Source: Betaproteobacteria bacterium (GTDB lineage Bacteria; Pseudomonadota; Gammaproteobacteria; Burkholderiales; Rhodocyclaceae). From it: a stretch of 43,238 nucleotides of DNA. Shown one piece after another: positions 1 to 7,974 of this stretch. The notes under the pieces are model-generated. The model was not told the DNA's origin, made no database searches, and saw only the letters and a program-made list of their open reading frames with translations. The DNA is taken from contig JACQAO010000087.1 of assembly GCA_016194935.1 (NCBI GenBank), positions 1 to 43,238 of the forward strand, written 5' to 3'. The position numbers and the translations under genes are program-made. Within the stretch, counting starts at the first letter, position 1. Each line of letters begins with the position of its first letter.

Positions 1-13
1 ACTTTGCCGTCAG

Positions 14-137
14 GCCCAACGTTCAAAGTAACCGGCGCTGCGCCCAATGGACAATAGCCGGAGAGAAGAAGCTTGAGTCACCGCCAGACCAAACCTGGCC
101 CATGAGCGCAGCGTCCGGGTTGACTGTGGGGTTGGGC
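14..137 (-). other. attC: integron attC recombination site
   Basis: The ends are GCCCAAC (14-20) and GTTGGGC (131-137), which fit the inverse-core and core consensus RYYYAAC / GTTRRRY and are exact reverse complements. Inside them, the arm at 28-43 (GTAACCGG then CGCTGCGC) pairs with the arm at 106-125 (GCGCAGCG, one extra base, CCGGGTTGAC). The unpaired base and the mismatched spacer between the outer and inner arms are typical of attC sites, whose folded bottom strand is cut by IntI. The 124-base length is at the long end, as in chromosomal integrons. The minus orientation is inferred from the integrase stub at 644, which must start next to the first cassette. Confidence 0.75.
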
Positions 138-527
138 GCGGAGGTTGAAAGAGCACGGTAAAAGTGGGAATGCACATTGTTTGAAAGAACCGGAACGATG
201 CCACCACACAGCGCGGAATGCAAGATACCCTCGAACCGCTTTGGTTGTATGGCTGGGAGCGAGAAGAACATTCCCGCAGTGTTGCCACGAAGCACGGGCG
301 CAGCGGGCAGTGGGGGAAGGAACCCCCGAGACGGTGGTTGCAAATGTTGAATTAGGTCAGCATTCAAAGCTGGTTGAGATGACGAGGAAGTGCGGGTTGA
401 AGGAGAGCAGACCTTGAAGGCTGCGCCCGCTGTGCGTTGTGGGAAACCGATGCTGGTTGCAAGAGTGAGGTAGGTTCAGAGCTAAACGTGCAAGCAGCAT
501 TTCTGTGACTTTGCCGTCAGGCCCAAC
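14..527 (-). mobile_element. integron gene cassette, no convincing gene
   Basis: This is the interval between the attI-like core at 521-527 and the outer core of the attC site at 14-20, so it is one cassette of about 507 bp reading leftwards. The next cassette begins at the left window edge with the same bases: 1-23 and 508-530 are identical. Short open frames exist on the minus strand (for example 23-367, ending inside the attC site as cassette genes often do), but none has a recognisable domain, a ribosome-binding site or coding-like composition. I therefore call no protein. A non-coding or RNA-type cassette is possible. Confidence 0.6.
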
Positions 528-643
528 GTTAAATGTGGCACCTATTTGACGGAAGAAATTGCGTCAAATGATTGAAAAAAACTAAAATTTTCAACATAAT
601 TAATACTATTCAATAAGATGTCAAATTTTAACGGGTCCTAAAA
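521..643 (-). other. attI: attI-like core site and intI leader region
   Basis: GCCCAAC at 521-527 (GTTGGGC on the minus strand) is a core site and marks where cassette 1 joins the AT-rich leader of the integrase stub. A perfect 8-bp inverted repeat lies at 544-551 (ATTTGACG) and 562-569 (CGTCAAAT), and a third TGTCAAAT lies at 617-624. IntI is known to bind extra repeats inside attI, so these may be such sites, but that is inference. The position, between the integrase start and the first cassette, is where attI belongs. Confidence 0.5.
572..600 (+). promoter_or_regulatory. putative sigma-70 promoter of the integrase stub
   Basis: TTGAAA (572-577), a 17-bp spacer and CATAAT (595-600) make a good match to a sigma-70 promoter. 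It lies 44 bases before the ATG at 644 in AT-rich sequence. It probably drove the integrase gene. Confidence 0.45.
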
Positions 644-807
644 ATGGAGCATACACAATCAGTTGTTGCGCCCAAGCTTTTGGATCAGGTGCGGGGAAAG
701 ATTCGTCCCAAGCATTACAGCATTCGCAGGGGCGGGCATTTCTGGATTGGATTAAACGATTTATTCGGCATTTTGGCAAGACGCGTTGGCGCGGACTAGA
801 GGGGTGA
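644..807 (+). pseudogene. intI: integron integrase IntI, frameshifted N-terminal stub
   Basis: The reading frame from 644 encodes residues resembling the start of IntI tyrosine recombinases, with LLDQVRGKIRPKHYSIR. After the codons for HYSIR the frame must shift. The next segment, in another frame, gives AFLDWIKRFIRHFGK, which continues the same N-terminal SAM-like DNA-binding region of IntI. Similarity then stops near 790 where the sequence runs into the 3' end of gspH, so the catalytic domain (RHRY residues) is missing. About 50 of the usual ~320 residues remain. It cannot be a working recombinase. The adjacent attI/attC features support the identification. Confidence 0.72.
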
Positions 808-1398
808 GCGTTCAGTATTCCTGTTCTCCTGTATTTCAACTTGCCCGGTTGGCTGGCCGCGCAGTTCGATCAAGTCGGATTGAGTGTCTTGACTGTAGTG
901 ACCTTGCAGCGCGATGTTGAACAAGGGTGGATCGCCGCGCCGGAAAATCAGTAACTCGCCGGGTGACAAGGGTTGGCCGTCGATGGCGACGCTGACGATG
1001 TGCAGCCCTTCGGCCAGGCGGCGGGCATGGAAGCGTTCGTCTTCGATCAGCGGTTGCCAGCGCTGCTCCTGGGTGCGTGCATTTTCGGCTTCCCAGAAGC
1101 TGTAGCCATCGGCATTGGGATTTGCAGACCAGGCAAGTTTGCGCCTGCCTGCTTGCGCTTCGATCTGCGCGGCTTGCAGCAGCAATGCCAGGCGTTGTGC
1201 GTCGGCGCTGGCGGCGCGGCGCGGGTCGGATGTGGTGGAGAGTGCGACGGCGGTGGTGAGTATGCCGAAGATGGCGATTACCACCAGCAGTTCAATCAGG
1301 GTGAAGCCGCGCGGCCATAAGTGCAAGCCCGCAGGCGGTTGCGGCGAAGTCAAGGCGCGGCGCCGGGAATTACAACTGCCAATTGCCGATGTCGGCAT
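796..1398 (-). CDS. gspH: type II secretion minor pseudopilin GspH
   Basis: GspH is a minor pseudopilin near the tip of the type II secretion pseudopilus. The sequence has the prepilin signature RGFTLIELL (cleavage after G, E at +5) followed by a hydrophobic helix and a ~150-residue soluble domain, as expected for GspH. The start is uncertain. An ATG at 1398 overlaps the end of gspG by 29 bp and gives an unusually long 31-residue leader; a TTG at 1353 would give a 15-residue leader, but neither has a clear ribosome-binding site. It is the last gsp gene in the window, and its stop codon lies inside the integrase stub. The C-terminus should be compared with homologues in case the last residues were altered at that junction. 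Confidence 0.82.
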   Translation of the reverse strand: MPTSAIGSCNSRRRALTSPQPPAGLHLWPRGFTLIELLVVIAIFGILTTAVALSTTSDPRRAASADAQRLALLLQAAQIEAQAGRRKLAWSANPNADGYSFWEAENARTQEQRWQPLIEDERFHARRLAEGLHIVSVAIDGQPLSPGELLIFRRGDPPLFNIALQGHYSQDTQSDLIELRGQPTGQVEIQENRNTERSPL

Positions 1399-1819
1399 CG
1401 AAGCCTTCTCCGCCGGGTGCACCATCGGCGCCATAACTGAACACATCGACCTCGCCGTGCAGCCCCGGATTCAGGTATTGGTAGGGTTTGCCCCAGGGAT
1501 CGAGGGGCAGCCGTTCGATATAGCCGCCGTTTTTCCAGTTGTCTGGAACCGGCGCCTGGGTTGGCCGGGTGACCAGTGCCTGCAAACTCTGTTCGGTGGT
1601 CGGGTAACGCTTGTTGTCGAGCCGGTAGAGTTTGAGCGCCTGCATCAGCGCGGCGATGTCCTGGCGGGCGGCCACCACCCGGGCTTCGTCCGGGCGGCTC
1701 ATTACTTTTGGTACGATCATCGCGGCGAGTATGCCGAGGATCGCGATCACCACCATGATTTCGATGAGGGTGAAGCCGCGGTGGCGGAGGCGCGGTGAAA
1801 ATGGGCGATGACAAATCAT
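1370..1819 (-). CDS. gspG: type II secretion major pseudopilin GspG
   Basis: GspG is the major subunit of the periplasmic pseudopilus that pushes folded proteins through the secretin. The 149-residue protein has a short positive leader, the prepilin peptidase site RGFTLIE, a hydrophobic helix (IMVVIAILGILAAMIVP), and the conserved C-terminal features of GspG including DPWGKPYQY and the DVFSYGADG calcium-binding loop region. Length and motifs are standard. It lies 10 bp after gspF and overlaps gspH, in the operon order F-G-H. Confidence 0.95.
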   Translation of the reverse strand: MICHRPFSPRLRHRGFTLIEIMVVIAILGILAAMIVPKVMSRPDEARVVAARQDIAALMQALKLYRLDNKRYPTTEQSLQALVTRPTQAPVPDNWKNGGYIERLPLDPWGKPYQYLNPGLHGEVDVFSYGADGAPGGEGFDADIGNWQL

Positions 1820-1829
1820 TGGGATTCTC

Positions 1830-3041
1830 CTAGTGCAACAACAAATTGATTTCGATGATGGGCATGAGTATCGCCAGCACGATCAGCAGCACCACACCGC
1901 CCATGACGAGAATCAACAGCGGTTCGAACAGCCCCAGGGCGATGGCGGTGCGGCGGTCGAGCTCGGCTTGCTGCTGGGTGGCGGCGCGTTCCAGCATGCG
2001 CCCGAGGGTGCCGCTGGCTTCGCCGCTGGCGATCAGGTGCACCAACAGCGGCGGAAACAGATGGTCGGCGGCGAGCGCACGGTGCAGTGGGCTGCCTTCG
2101 CGCACCTGGCGGATGGCTCGATCCAGCGATTGGCGCAGAACCAGGTTGCCGATCACCGCCTTGCCGGTTTCCAGCGCGGTCAGCAGCGGCACGCCGCTGC
2201 CGACCATGATCGCCAGGGTGCTGGCGAGGCGCGCGCTGTCCAGGGTGCGCAGATGGCGTCCGAGCAAAGGCAGGCGCAGCAGGGTGCGGTGCCAGCGCAG
2301 TTGCAACGCCTGGTTGCGGGTCAGCGCGCGGCGTGCCAGCAGCGGAGCGGAAACTATGATCAGCAGCAGCCACGGCCAGCTACTGCGCAGGAGATCGCTG
2401 GTCAGGATCATGGCGCGCGTCAGCAGCGGCAAGGCCTGTTTGCTTTGCTTGAAGACGCCGACGATTTGCGGCACGACATAGGTGACCAGACCGATGACGA
2501 CGATCAATGCGACTCCCGAGACCAGCGCCGGGTAGAGCATGGCCTGGAGAATTTTCTGGCGCGTGGTTTGCCAGGCTTCGAGGTAATCGGCGAGGCGGAT
2601 CAGCAGGGTCGGCAGCTCACCGGATTTTTCTCCGGCATCCACCACCGCCCGGTAAATCGGCGGGAAGGCGCTGTCGTATTGACCCAGCGCGGCATGCAGC
2701 GAATGGCCGGCCAGCACTTCGGCGCGCACCCCGGCGAGGATCTGGCGGGCGCTGGCGTTTTCGCTTTGCTCGATCAGTGCGGTCAGCGATTGTTCGATCG
2801 TCAAGCCGGCATCCAGCAACATCGACCACTGGCGCGTCAGCAGGCTGAGCACCGCCGAAGGCATGTGGCGCGTACCCATGCGCAGACGCTCGAGGGTATT
2901 TCTACCGACCGGAGCGACTTCGATGGGGAAGAGTTGTTGTTCGCGCAGTTGGCCGCGCGCCGTGCGGCTGGTGTCGGCCTCCAGCACGCCGCTGACTTCG
3001 CGCCCGCTGGCGTCTAGCGCGCGGTAGTTGAATGCTGCCAT
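1830..3041 (-). CDS. gspF: type II secretion inner-membrane platform protein GspF
   Basis: GspF is the polytopic platform protein around which GspE, GspL and GspM assemble. The 403-residue sequence begins MAAFNYRALDASGREVSG, typical of GspF, and has two repeated T2SSF domains (about residues 70-195 and 270-395). Three membrane segments are visible near 170-195, 220-240 and the C-terminus. Length is normal for the family. It is separated from gspE by a 168-bp gap holding a dispersed inverted repeat, while it is only 10 bp from gspG. Confidence 0.95.
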   Translation of the reverse strand: MAAFNYRALDASGREVSGVLEADTSRTARGQLREQQLFPIEVAPVGRNTLERLRMGTRHMPSAVLSLLTRQWSMLLDAGLTIEQSLTALIEQSENASARQILAGVRAEVLAGHSLHAALGQYDSAFPPIYRAVVDAGEKSGELPTLLIRLADYLEAWQTTRQKILQAMLYPALVSGVALIVVIGLVTYVVPQIVGVFKQSKQALPLLTRAMILTSDLLRSSWPWLLLIIVSAPLLARRALTRNQALQLRWHRTLLRLPLLGRHLRTLDSARLASTLAIMVGSGVPLLTALETGKAVIGNLVLRQSLDRAIRQVREGSPLHRALAADHLFPPLLVHLIASGEASGTLGRMLERAATQQQAELDRRTAIALGLFEPLLILVMGGVVLLIVLAILMPIIEINLLLH

Positions 3042-3057
3042 CCTAGAAAAAGCAGCT

Positions 3058-3187
3058 AGCCACAGAGAACACAGAGTTCACAGAGAAAAATAAGAAGTTG
3101 TCATCAATACTCTCCTCACCCATCAGGTGAGCGTGGGGAGTCTGTAGAACTCGCATTATCTCTGTGTCCTCTGTGTTCTCTGTGGCT
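3058..3187. repeat. inverted CACAGAG-type repeat between gspE and gspF
   Basis: The 19 bases at 3058-3076 are the exact reverse complement of CTCTGTGTTCTCTGTGGCT at 3169-3187. Each side carries additional CACAGAG/CTCTGTG units nearby. The pair could fold into a long stem with a ~92-base loop in the gsp mRNA. This purine-rich repeat is common in intergenic regions of environmental bacteria. Its effect on gspF-G-H expression is unknown. Confidence 0.7.
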
Positions 3188-3209
3188 TGAATTGCGGTTT
3201 TTAGGGTCA

Positions 3210-4697
3210 TTAATCCCGCGTAACGCGGAGCAGTTCTTCCAGAGTGGTGTCGCCGCTGGCGACCCAGCGCAGGCCGTCTTCGCGCAGCGGGCGGAAGTTG
3301 CCCGACGCCAGGGCGTATTCGCGTAATGCCTGATCCGAGGTGCGCTCATGCACCATGCGCCGCAGGGCGTCATCCACTTCGAGCAATTCGTAGATGCCCA
3401 TGCGGCCCTGATAGCCGCTCTGGTTGCAGGCTGGACAGCCGCTGGCGCGATACAGTTGCGTTGGCGTCGGATGATTGCCGAATTGCGCCAGTTCGGCGGC
3501 ATCCGCAGCTTCCGGGCGTTTGCAGGCGGGGCAGAGGCGGCGCACCAGGCGCTGCGCCAGCACGCCGGTGAGGCTGGAGGCGAGCATGAAGGGTTCGATG
3601 CCCATGTCGACCAGCCGCGTCACCGCGCTGGTTGTGTCGTTGGTGTGCAACGTGGCGAGCACCAGGTGGCCGGTGAGGCTGGCCTGGACGGCGATCTGCG
3701 CGGTTTCCAGATCGCGGATTTCGCCGATCATGATGACGTCAGGATCCTGGCGGAGGATGGAGCGCAAGGCCTTGGCGAAGTCCAGCCCGATGCGCGGATT
3801 GACCTGGGTCTGGCCGATGGCGGGCAGATCGTACTCGACCGGGTCCTCCACCGTCATGATGTTCAGTTCGGTGGCGTCGAGGCGCGCCAGCGAGGCGTAC
3901 AGCGTGGTGGTCTTGCCCGAGCCGGTGGGGCCTGTCACCAGAAAAATGCCATGTGGATTGTGTATCAGCCGGTCGGTGCGCTGCAAGGTGTCGGCAGCCA
4001 TGCCCAGCACATCCAGGTCGAGGCGGGCCGGATCCTTGTCGAGCAGGCGCAGCACGATGCGCTCGCCGTGGCTGGTGGAAATCGTCGACACGCGCACGTC
4101 GATGGGCTTGCCGGCGATGCGCACGGTGATGCGGCCATCCTGCGGCATGCGCTTTTCGGCGATGTCGAGCTGCGCCATGATCTTGATGCGCGAGGCCATC
4201 GCCGCATGCAGGGCGCGATGCGGGCGGATTATGTCGCGCAGCACGCCGTCGATGCGAAAGCGCACGGTGGAATGCTGCTCGAAAGCTTCGACATGGATGT
4301 CGGATGCGCCTTCGCGCACCGCCTGGGTGAACAAGGCGTTGATCATGCGGATGATCGGCGCGTCGTCTTCGCTTTCCAGCAGGTCTTCGATGGGCGGCAG
4401 TTCCGAGACCAGGCGGCTCAGGTCCATCTCCTGGCCGATGTCGTCGGCGACTTCGGCAGCGGTCTGGTCGGCGCGGCTATAGGCGTCCGCCAGCTTGTGT
4501 TCGAAACTGGCGGCAGTGCATGGCGTCAGGCGCAAGGGCAGGGCGAGGGTGCGGCGTATTTCCGCGATGCCCGTTACTGCTGCGCCTGCGCGGACGAAGA
4601 CTTCGGCGGTATCCTCCGTGCACGCGCCGAGAATCACGCCGTGCGCCTTGGCGTAGGCGTAGGGCAGACGGGCTGGATGGGTCGCCGGCGGGTTCAT
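3210..4697 (-). CDS. gspE: type II secretion ATPase GspE
   Basis: GspE is the cytoplasmic hexameric ATPase that powers pseudopilus assembly. In the 495-residue protein the N-terminal N1E/N2E region is followed by the motor domain, with Walker A GPTGSGKT at 256-263, the Asp box around MTVEDPVEYD (281-290), the Walker B region VIMIGEIRD (321-329) and the His box TGHLVLATLHTND (342-354). Two CPAC pairs at 389-392 and 421-424 form the zinc-binding CM domain typical of GspE and PilB. The start ATG overlaps the end of gspD by 4 bp, indicating translational coupling. Confidence 0.96.
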   Translation of the reverse strand: MNPPATHPARLPYAYAKAHGVILGACTEDTAEVFVRAGAAVTGIAEIRRTLALPLRLTPCTAASFEHKLADAYSRADQTAAEVADDIGQEMDLSRLVSELPPIEDLLESEDDAPIIRMINALFTQAVREGASDIHVEAFEQHSTVRFRIDGVLRDIIRPHRALHAAMASRIKIMAQLDIAEKRMPQDGRITVRIAGKPIDVRVSTISTSHGERIVLRLLDKDPARLDLDVLGMAADTLQRTDRLIHNPHGIFLVTGPTGSGKTTTLYASLARLDATELNIMTVEDPVEYDLPAIGQTQVNPRIGLDFAKALRSILRQDPDVIMIGEIRDLETAQIAVQASLTGHLVLATLHTNDTTSAVTRLVDMGIEPFMLASSLTGVLAQRLVRRLCPACKRPEAADAAELAQFGNHPTPTQLYRASGCPACNQSGYQGRMGIYELLEVDDALRRMVHERTSDQALREYALASGNFRPLREDGLRWVASGDTTLEELLRVTRD

Positions 4698-6784
4698 TGC
4701 GGAGCAGGCGCCGATGGCGTAGCCGGAGGCGTGGCCAAGGGAGGCAGTACCGGCGCCTCGGTTTCGTTTTTCATCATGCGCGTACCTTCAGCATTTTTAT
4801 GCTGTTCGCCGATGACATAGTTGTAGCGGTCGGCGGTGAGGCTCTGGTAGGTGGCGGCGTCGCGGATGATCTGCGGTCGCAGGAACACCATCAGATTGGT
4901 CTTGGTGCGCTTGCGGGTATCGTAGCGGAACAGGGAGCCGAGCAGCGGGATGTCGCCGAGCAGCGGCACCTTGTCTTCGCCGGTGCCGAAACTGTCCTGG
5001 ATCAGCCCGCCGATCACGATGGTGCTGCCGTCGTCGACCACCACTGCGGTTTCGATGGAGCGTTTGTTGGTGCTTGGCCCGGCGGGGTTGGACAGGGTGT
5101 TTTCCTGAACGTTGGAGACTTCCTGGTAGATTTGCAGGCGCACCGTGCCGCCTTCGGAAATCTGCGGCCTGATCTTCAGGGTCAGGCCGACATCCTTGCG
5201 GTCGTAAGTCTGGAACGGCGTGGCCGTTGCGCTGTTGCCGGTCTGCGCATATTGGCCGGAAACGAAAGGCACGTTGCTGCCGACCACGATGCGGGCTTCT
5301 TCATTGTCCAGCGTCAGCAGGTTGGGCGTGGACAGGATATTGGCATTGGCGTCGTTCTCCAGTGCGCGCACCAGTACGCCGAGGCCGGCTTTACCGGAGA
5401 GAATGCCGAGGTTGAGACCCGGCGCCAGGCCCAGAGTGCCAGTCTTGCCGGCTGTGGCAATGCTCTGTATGACGCCGGCAATGTTGTGGCCGCCGGTGCC
5501 GAAGTTGGTGCCGCCGACGACATTCGCGCTCTTGCCCTGGCCGCTGCCGCCGGCCAGCCATTGGATGCCCAGCTCGCTGGCGCGATCCGAGCTGAGATCG
5601 ACAATCAACGCCTCGACCAGCACCTGGGCGCGGCGTTTGTCGAGCATGTCGATGACGCGGCGCAGATTGTTATACACCGGCTCCGGCGCGGTTATGATGA
5701 GGGCGTTATTGGTGGGATCGGCCTGGATGAAGCCAGCGCCGCCTGCGCCCGAAAGGCTGGGTGCATGGGGTGCAGCGAGCGCCGGCGCGGGGCTCATGCC
5801 CACCGCCGGCTGACCGGCGGGGCCGGCGGGGCCGGCGGATAGCGGCGCGGAACTCGTCGGCGCTGTTGTTTCGCCGGTGACAATGGAACGCAGCGTCTGG
5901 GCGATTTTGGCGGCCTCGGCATTCTTCAGATAAACCACATGGATGTTGCCCGCAGCGGCGGTCGGCTGGTCGAGCGAATTGATCAGCGCGCGGATGTTGG
6001 CGAGCTTGCCGGGATTATCGGTGCGCACGATCAAGCCGTTGCTGCGTGCATCGGCCAGCAGGGTGACGCGCTGGCTGTTGTCGCTGCCTGGAACGCCGGC
6101 GCCCGAGCCTTCGCCGTAGAGGCGATTCAAGGTGGCCGCCATGTCGATGGCGGAAGCGTGGCGCAGAGGAATCAGTTCCGGCTCTTCGCCGTAGGGAACA
6201 TCCAGCGCCGCGATGATTTTTTCCAGCCGGTCCAGATTGTCGGCGTAATCGCTGATGACCAGGCTGTTATTGCTCAGGTTGGCGTTGATTGTATTATTCG
6301 GCGCGATCAAGGGGCGCAGCACCAAGACCATTTGCGCGGCGGATTCGTAGCGCAGGGGGAAAATCTTGGTCAGCATCTGGCCGCCGGCGGGGCCGCCAGC
6401 GCCTTTGCGGGTTGGCCCAGCCTGGGTTTTGGCGTCCACTTCCGGCACGATCCTGACCACGCCGTTGTTCTCCACCGCAGCGAAGCCCTGCATGCGCAGC
6501 GCCGACAGCAGGAATGGATAGGCGAGAGACTGCGGCACCGGCTTTCCCGAAACCACGTTGACCGTACCCTTCACCCTGGGATCGATCAAGAAAGTTTTGC
6601 CGGTGATCTGGGAAACCGCTTTGGTGACCGATTCGATATCGGCATTGACGAAATTCAGCGTGACCTTGGCTTCCTCGGCACTGGCTGTCTGGAGCAGGCC
6701 GGCGGTCAACAAGGCGAGCAGGAAAATAAAGCTGGTGCGGAGATGCGAAAGCCGCCTGCGAATGATTAAAAAAGGTTGGGGCAT
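4694..6784 (-). CDS. gspD: type II secretion secretin GspD
   Basis: GspD is the outer-membrane secretin channel. The 696-residue sequence starts with an export signal (hydrophobic FIFLLALLTAGLL, cleaved near SAEEA), then the N0 domain (VTLNFVNADIESVTKAVSQ), the N1-N3 repeats, a Pro/Ala/Gly-rich linker inside N3, and the secretin domain with VPLLGDIPLLGSLF and NLMVFLRPQIIRD close to the end. There is no C-terminal S-domain of pilotin-dependent length. The stretch after the last motif is Pro/Ala-rich and short. It is coupled to gspE by a 4-bp overlap and follows gspC by 13 bp. Confidence 0.96.
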   Translation of the reverse strand: MPQPFLIIRRRLSHLRTSFIFLLALLTAGLLQTASAEEAKVTLNFVNADIESVTKAVSQITGKTFLIDPRVKGTVNVVSGKPVPQSLAYPFLLSALRMQGFAAVENNGVVRIVPEVDAKTQAGPTRKGAGGPAGGQMLTKIFPLRYESAAQMVLVLRPLIAPNNTINANLSNNSLVISDYADNLDRLEKIIAALDVPYGEEPELIPLRHASAIDMAATLNRLYGEGSGAGVPGSDNSQRVTLLADARSNGLIVRTDNPGKLANIRALINSLDQPTAAAGNIHVVYLKNAEAAKIAQTLRSIVTGETTAPTSSAPLSAGPAGPAGQPAVGMSPAPALAAPHAPSLSGAGGAGFIQADPTNNALIITAPEPVYNNLRRVIDMLDKRRAQVLVEALIVDLSSDRASELGIQWLAGGSGQGKSANVVGGTNFGTGGHNIAGVIQSIATAGKTGTLGLAPGLNLGILSGKAGLGVLVRALENDANANILSTPNLLTLDNEEARIVVGSNVPFVSGQYAQTGNSATATPFQTYDRKDVGLTLKIRPQISEGGTVRLQIYQEVSNVQENTLSNPAGPSTNKRSIETAVVVDDGSTIVIGGLIQDSFGTGEDKVPLLGDIPLLGSLFRYDTRKRTKTNLMVFLRPQIIRDAATYQSLTADRYNYVIGEQHKNAEGTRMMKNETEAPVLPPLATPPATPSAPAPQ

Positions 6785-6797
6785 TGTGGGTGTTCCG

Positions 6798-7265
6798 TCA
6801 AGGTTTGCCGCGTTCGGGCAAGGTCAGTATTTGCGTTTGCCCGCCTCGCAGCAACTCGACTTGCTGCGGCAAGACACGCTGCAGAACCACGCCGGGGGCG
6901 ACTTCTTCGCCTTCGCGGATGGATTGCGGCGACTTGCCTTCGATGGAGAGCAAGGCGAAAGCCGGGTCACCTGGGTGCTGCGGGGCGATGGTGCCGCTCA
7001 GGCGGATGTCGGTGGCGGGGCTGGTCATGACGGCCATTGTAGGGGCTGCGCCGAACAAGTGACGAGAGGCTATGGCCTGGGCTGCCGTGTGTGGGTCGGT
7101 TTCAAACATTGCGGCTGGCCGCACCACTACCGGCGCCGATAAAGACCAGAAGATGTTTGCCCCCAGCCAGGCCAGCACAGCGAGCATGCTTAACGCAGCC
7201 AGCCTGCCGAGCCAAGGAATCAGGGCGGCTGCCGAAAACAGGGCGGACATGTACCTGACAGTCAT
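6798..7265 (-). CDS. gspC: type II secretion protein GspC, short form
   Basis: GspC links the inner-membrane platform to the secretin. The 155-residue protein has an N-terminal membrane helix (about residues 20-42) and a periplasmic homology region with RHLFG near residue 69 and the usual beta-rich HR domain ending in QILTLPERG. There is no C-terminal PDZ or coiled-coil domain, so it is the short type seen in many betaproteobacteria. It is the first gene of the gspC-D-E-F-G-H operon. Confidence 0.85.
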   Translation of the reverse strand: MTVRYMSALFSAAALIPWLGRLAALSMLAVLAWLGANIFWSLSAPVVVRPAAMFETDPHTAAQAIASRHLFGAAPTMAVMTSPATDIRLSGTIAPQHPGDPAFALLSIEGKSPQSIREGEEVAPGVVLQRVLPQQVELLRGGQTQILTLPERGKP

Positions 7266-7584
7266 CGTATGGATTATTGATTCAGTGCAAGGCGTCGGGA
7301 CGGTGCATGGCGGCTGACATATTTGTTGCCGGGATCAACAGTGACACCCGCAACATTCTAGTAGCTTTGGAAGGAACTGCAATCGATTGTACCACTGTGC
7401 GTTACGATGCCCTGGTTGCCTGGCAGTCCCGATACCTGCAATATGCTTACACCTCCGGTTACAGCTTTTTACATTTTGATGGCAGGGCATGGCTTATCAG
7501 CGCTGGCGCTATCCACTACAATGCCTGTCATTGTGTCGGGTAGCTGGATTGATCCCGCTGTCTCGCCGAAACAAGGAATCTGTC
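7266..7584. other. intergenic region between gspC and the small exported protein
   Basis: About 320 bases separate the divergently transcribed gspC and the small gene at 7585. The sequence must hold both promoters, but I see no strong -35/-10 pair, operator palindrome or RNA gene. Short open frames here have no recognisable content. Confidence 0.4.
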
Positions 7585-7908
7585 ATGAAACTGCTGGCTC
7601 TGTTTTTCCCGCTGTTGGGCGTACTGGGCGCCGTGGGAATTGCCTTGCCTGCGCGGGCGCAACAGGATGCCCGGCGCGGTGCGGAGTTTGCGCAGGGCGG
7701 CAGCATGCACGCATCACCGGGGCGCGGCGTGCAAAAAACTGCGGGCGAAAACAGCGGGCGGCAGCTGTCTGGCGACGGTTCTTCCAATCCCCGCGCCTCC
7801 GGGCAAAAAGCCAATGAGCATGAGCGCTTGTCTCCCGAAGAGCGCCGCCAATTGCGCAGGGATATCAATGCCGCCGGCCGTGACATCTATCATCGCTCCG
7901 GTCCTTAG
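7585..7908 (+). CDS. small exported protein of unknown function
   Basis: The start was placed at the ATG at 7585, 6 bases after AAGGAAT, because it begins a clear signal peptide (MKLLALFFPLLGVLGAVGIALPARA). Earlier start codons would add an unrelated N-terminus. The mature ~80 residues are polar and Gly/Ser/Arg-rich and end in the charged segment LSPEERRQLRRDINAAGRDI, which I recognise from small uncharacterised periplasmic proteins of betaproteobacteria but cannot assign. It stands alone, 66 bp ahead of tsaB. Confidence 0.7.
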   Translation: MKLLALFFPLLGVLGAVGIALPARAQQDARRGAEFAQGGSMHASPGRGVQKTAGENSGRQLSGDGSSNPRASGQKANEHERLSPEERRQLRRDINAAGRDIYHRSGP

Positions 7909-7974
7909 CCGCGTAGTCGCATAGTTGTCAAGCACGGCGCCGGTCAGAGCGGCGCGGTCGGGTAAAATCCCGCC

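Noticed and set aside
10-417. Overlapping open frames in both directions (for example 145-417 plus, 23-367 minus)
   Set aside because: They overlap the attC site or have no domain, start signal or coding-like composition. I describe the stretch as a cassette instead.
3116-3502. Open frame overlapping the gspE end and the repeat
   Set aside because: It runs in another frame of gspE and through the repeat region; it is a shadow.
3348-4820. 490-residue frame opposite gspE
   Set aside because: High-GC antisense shadow of gspE with no recognisable domain.
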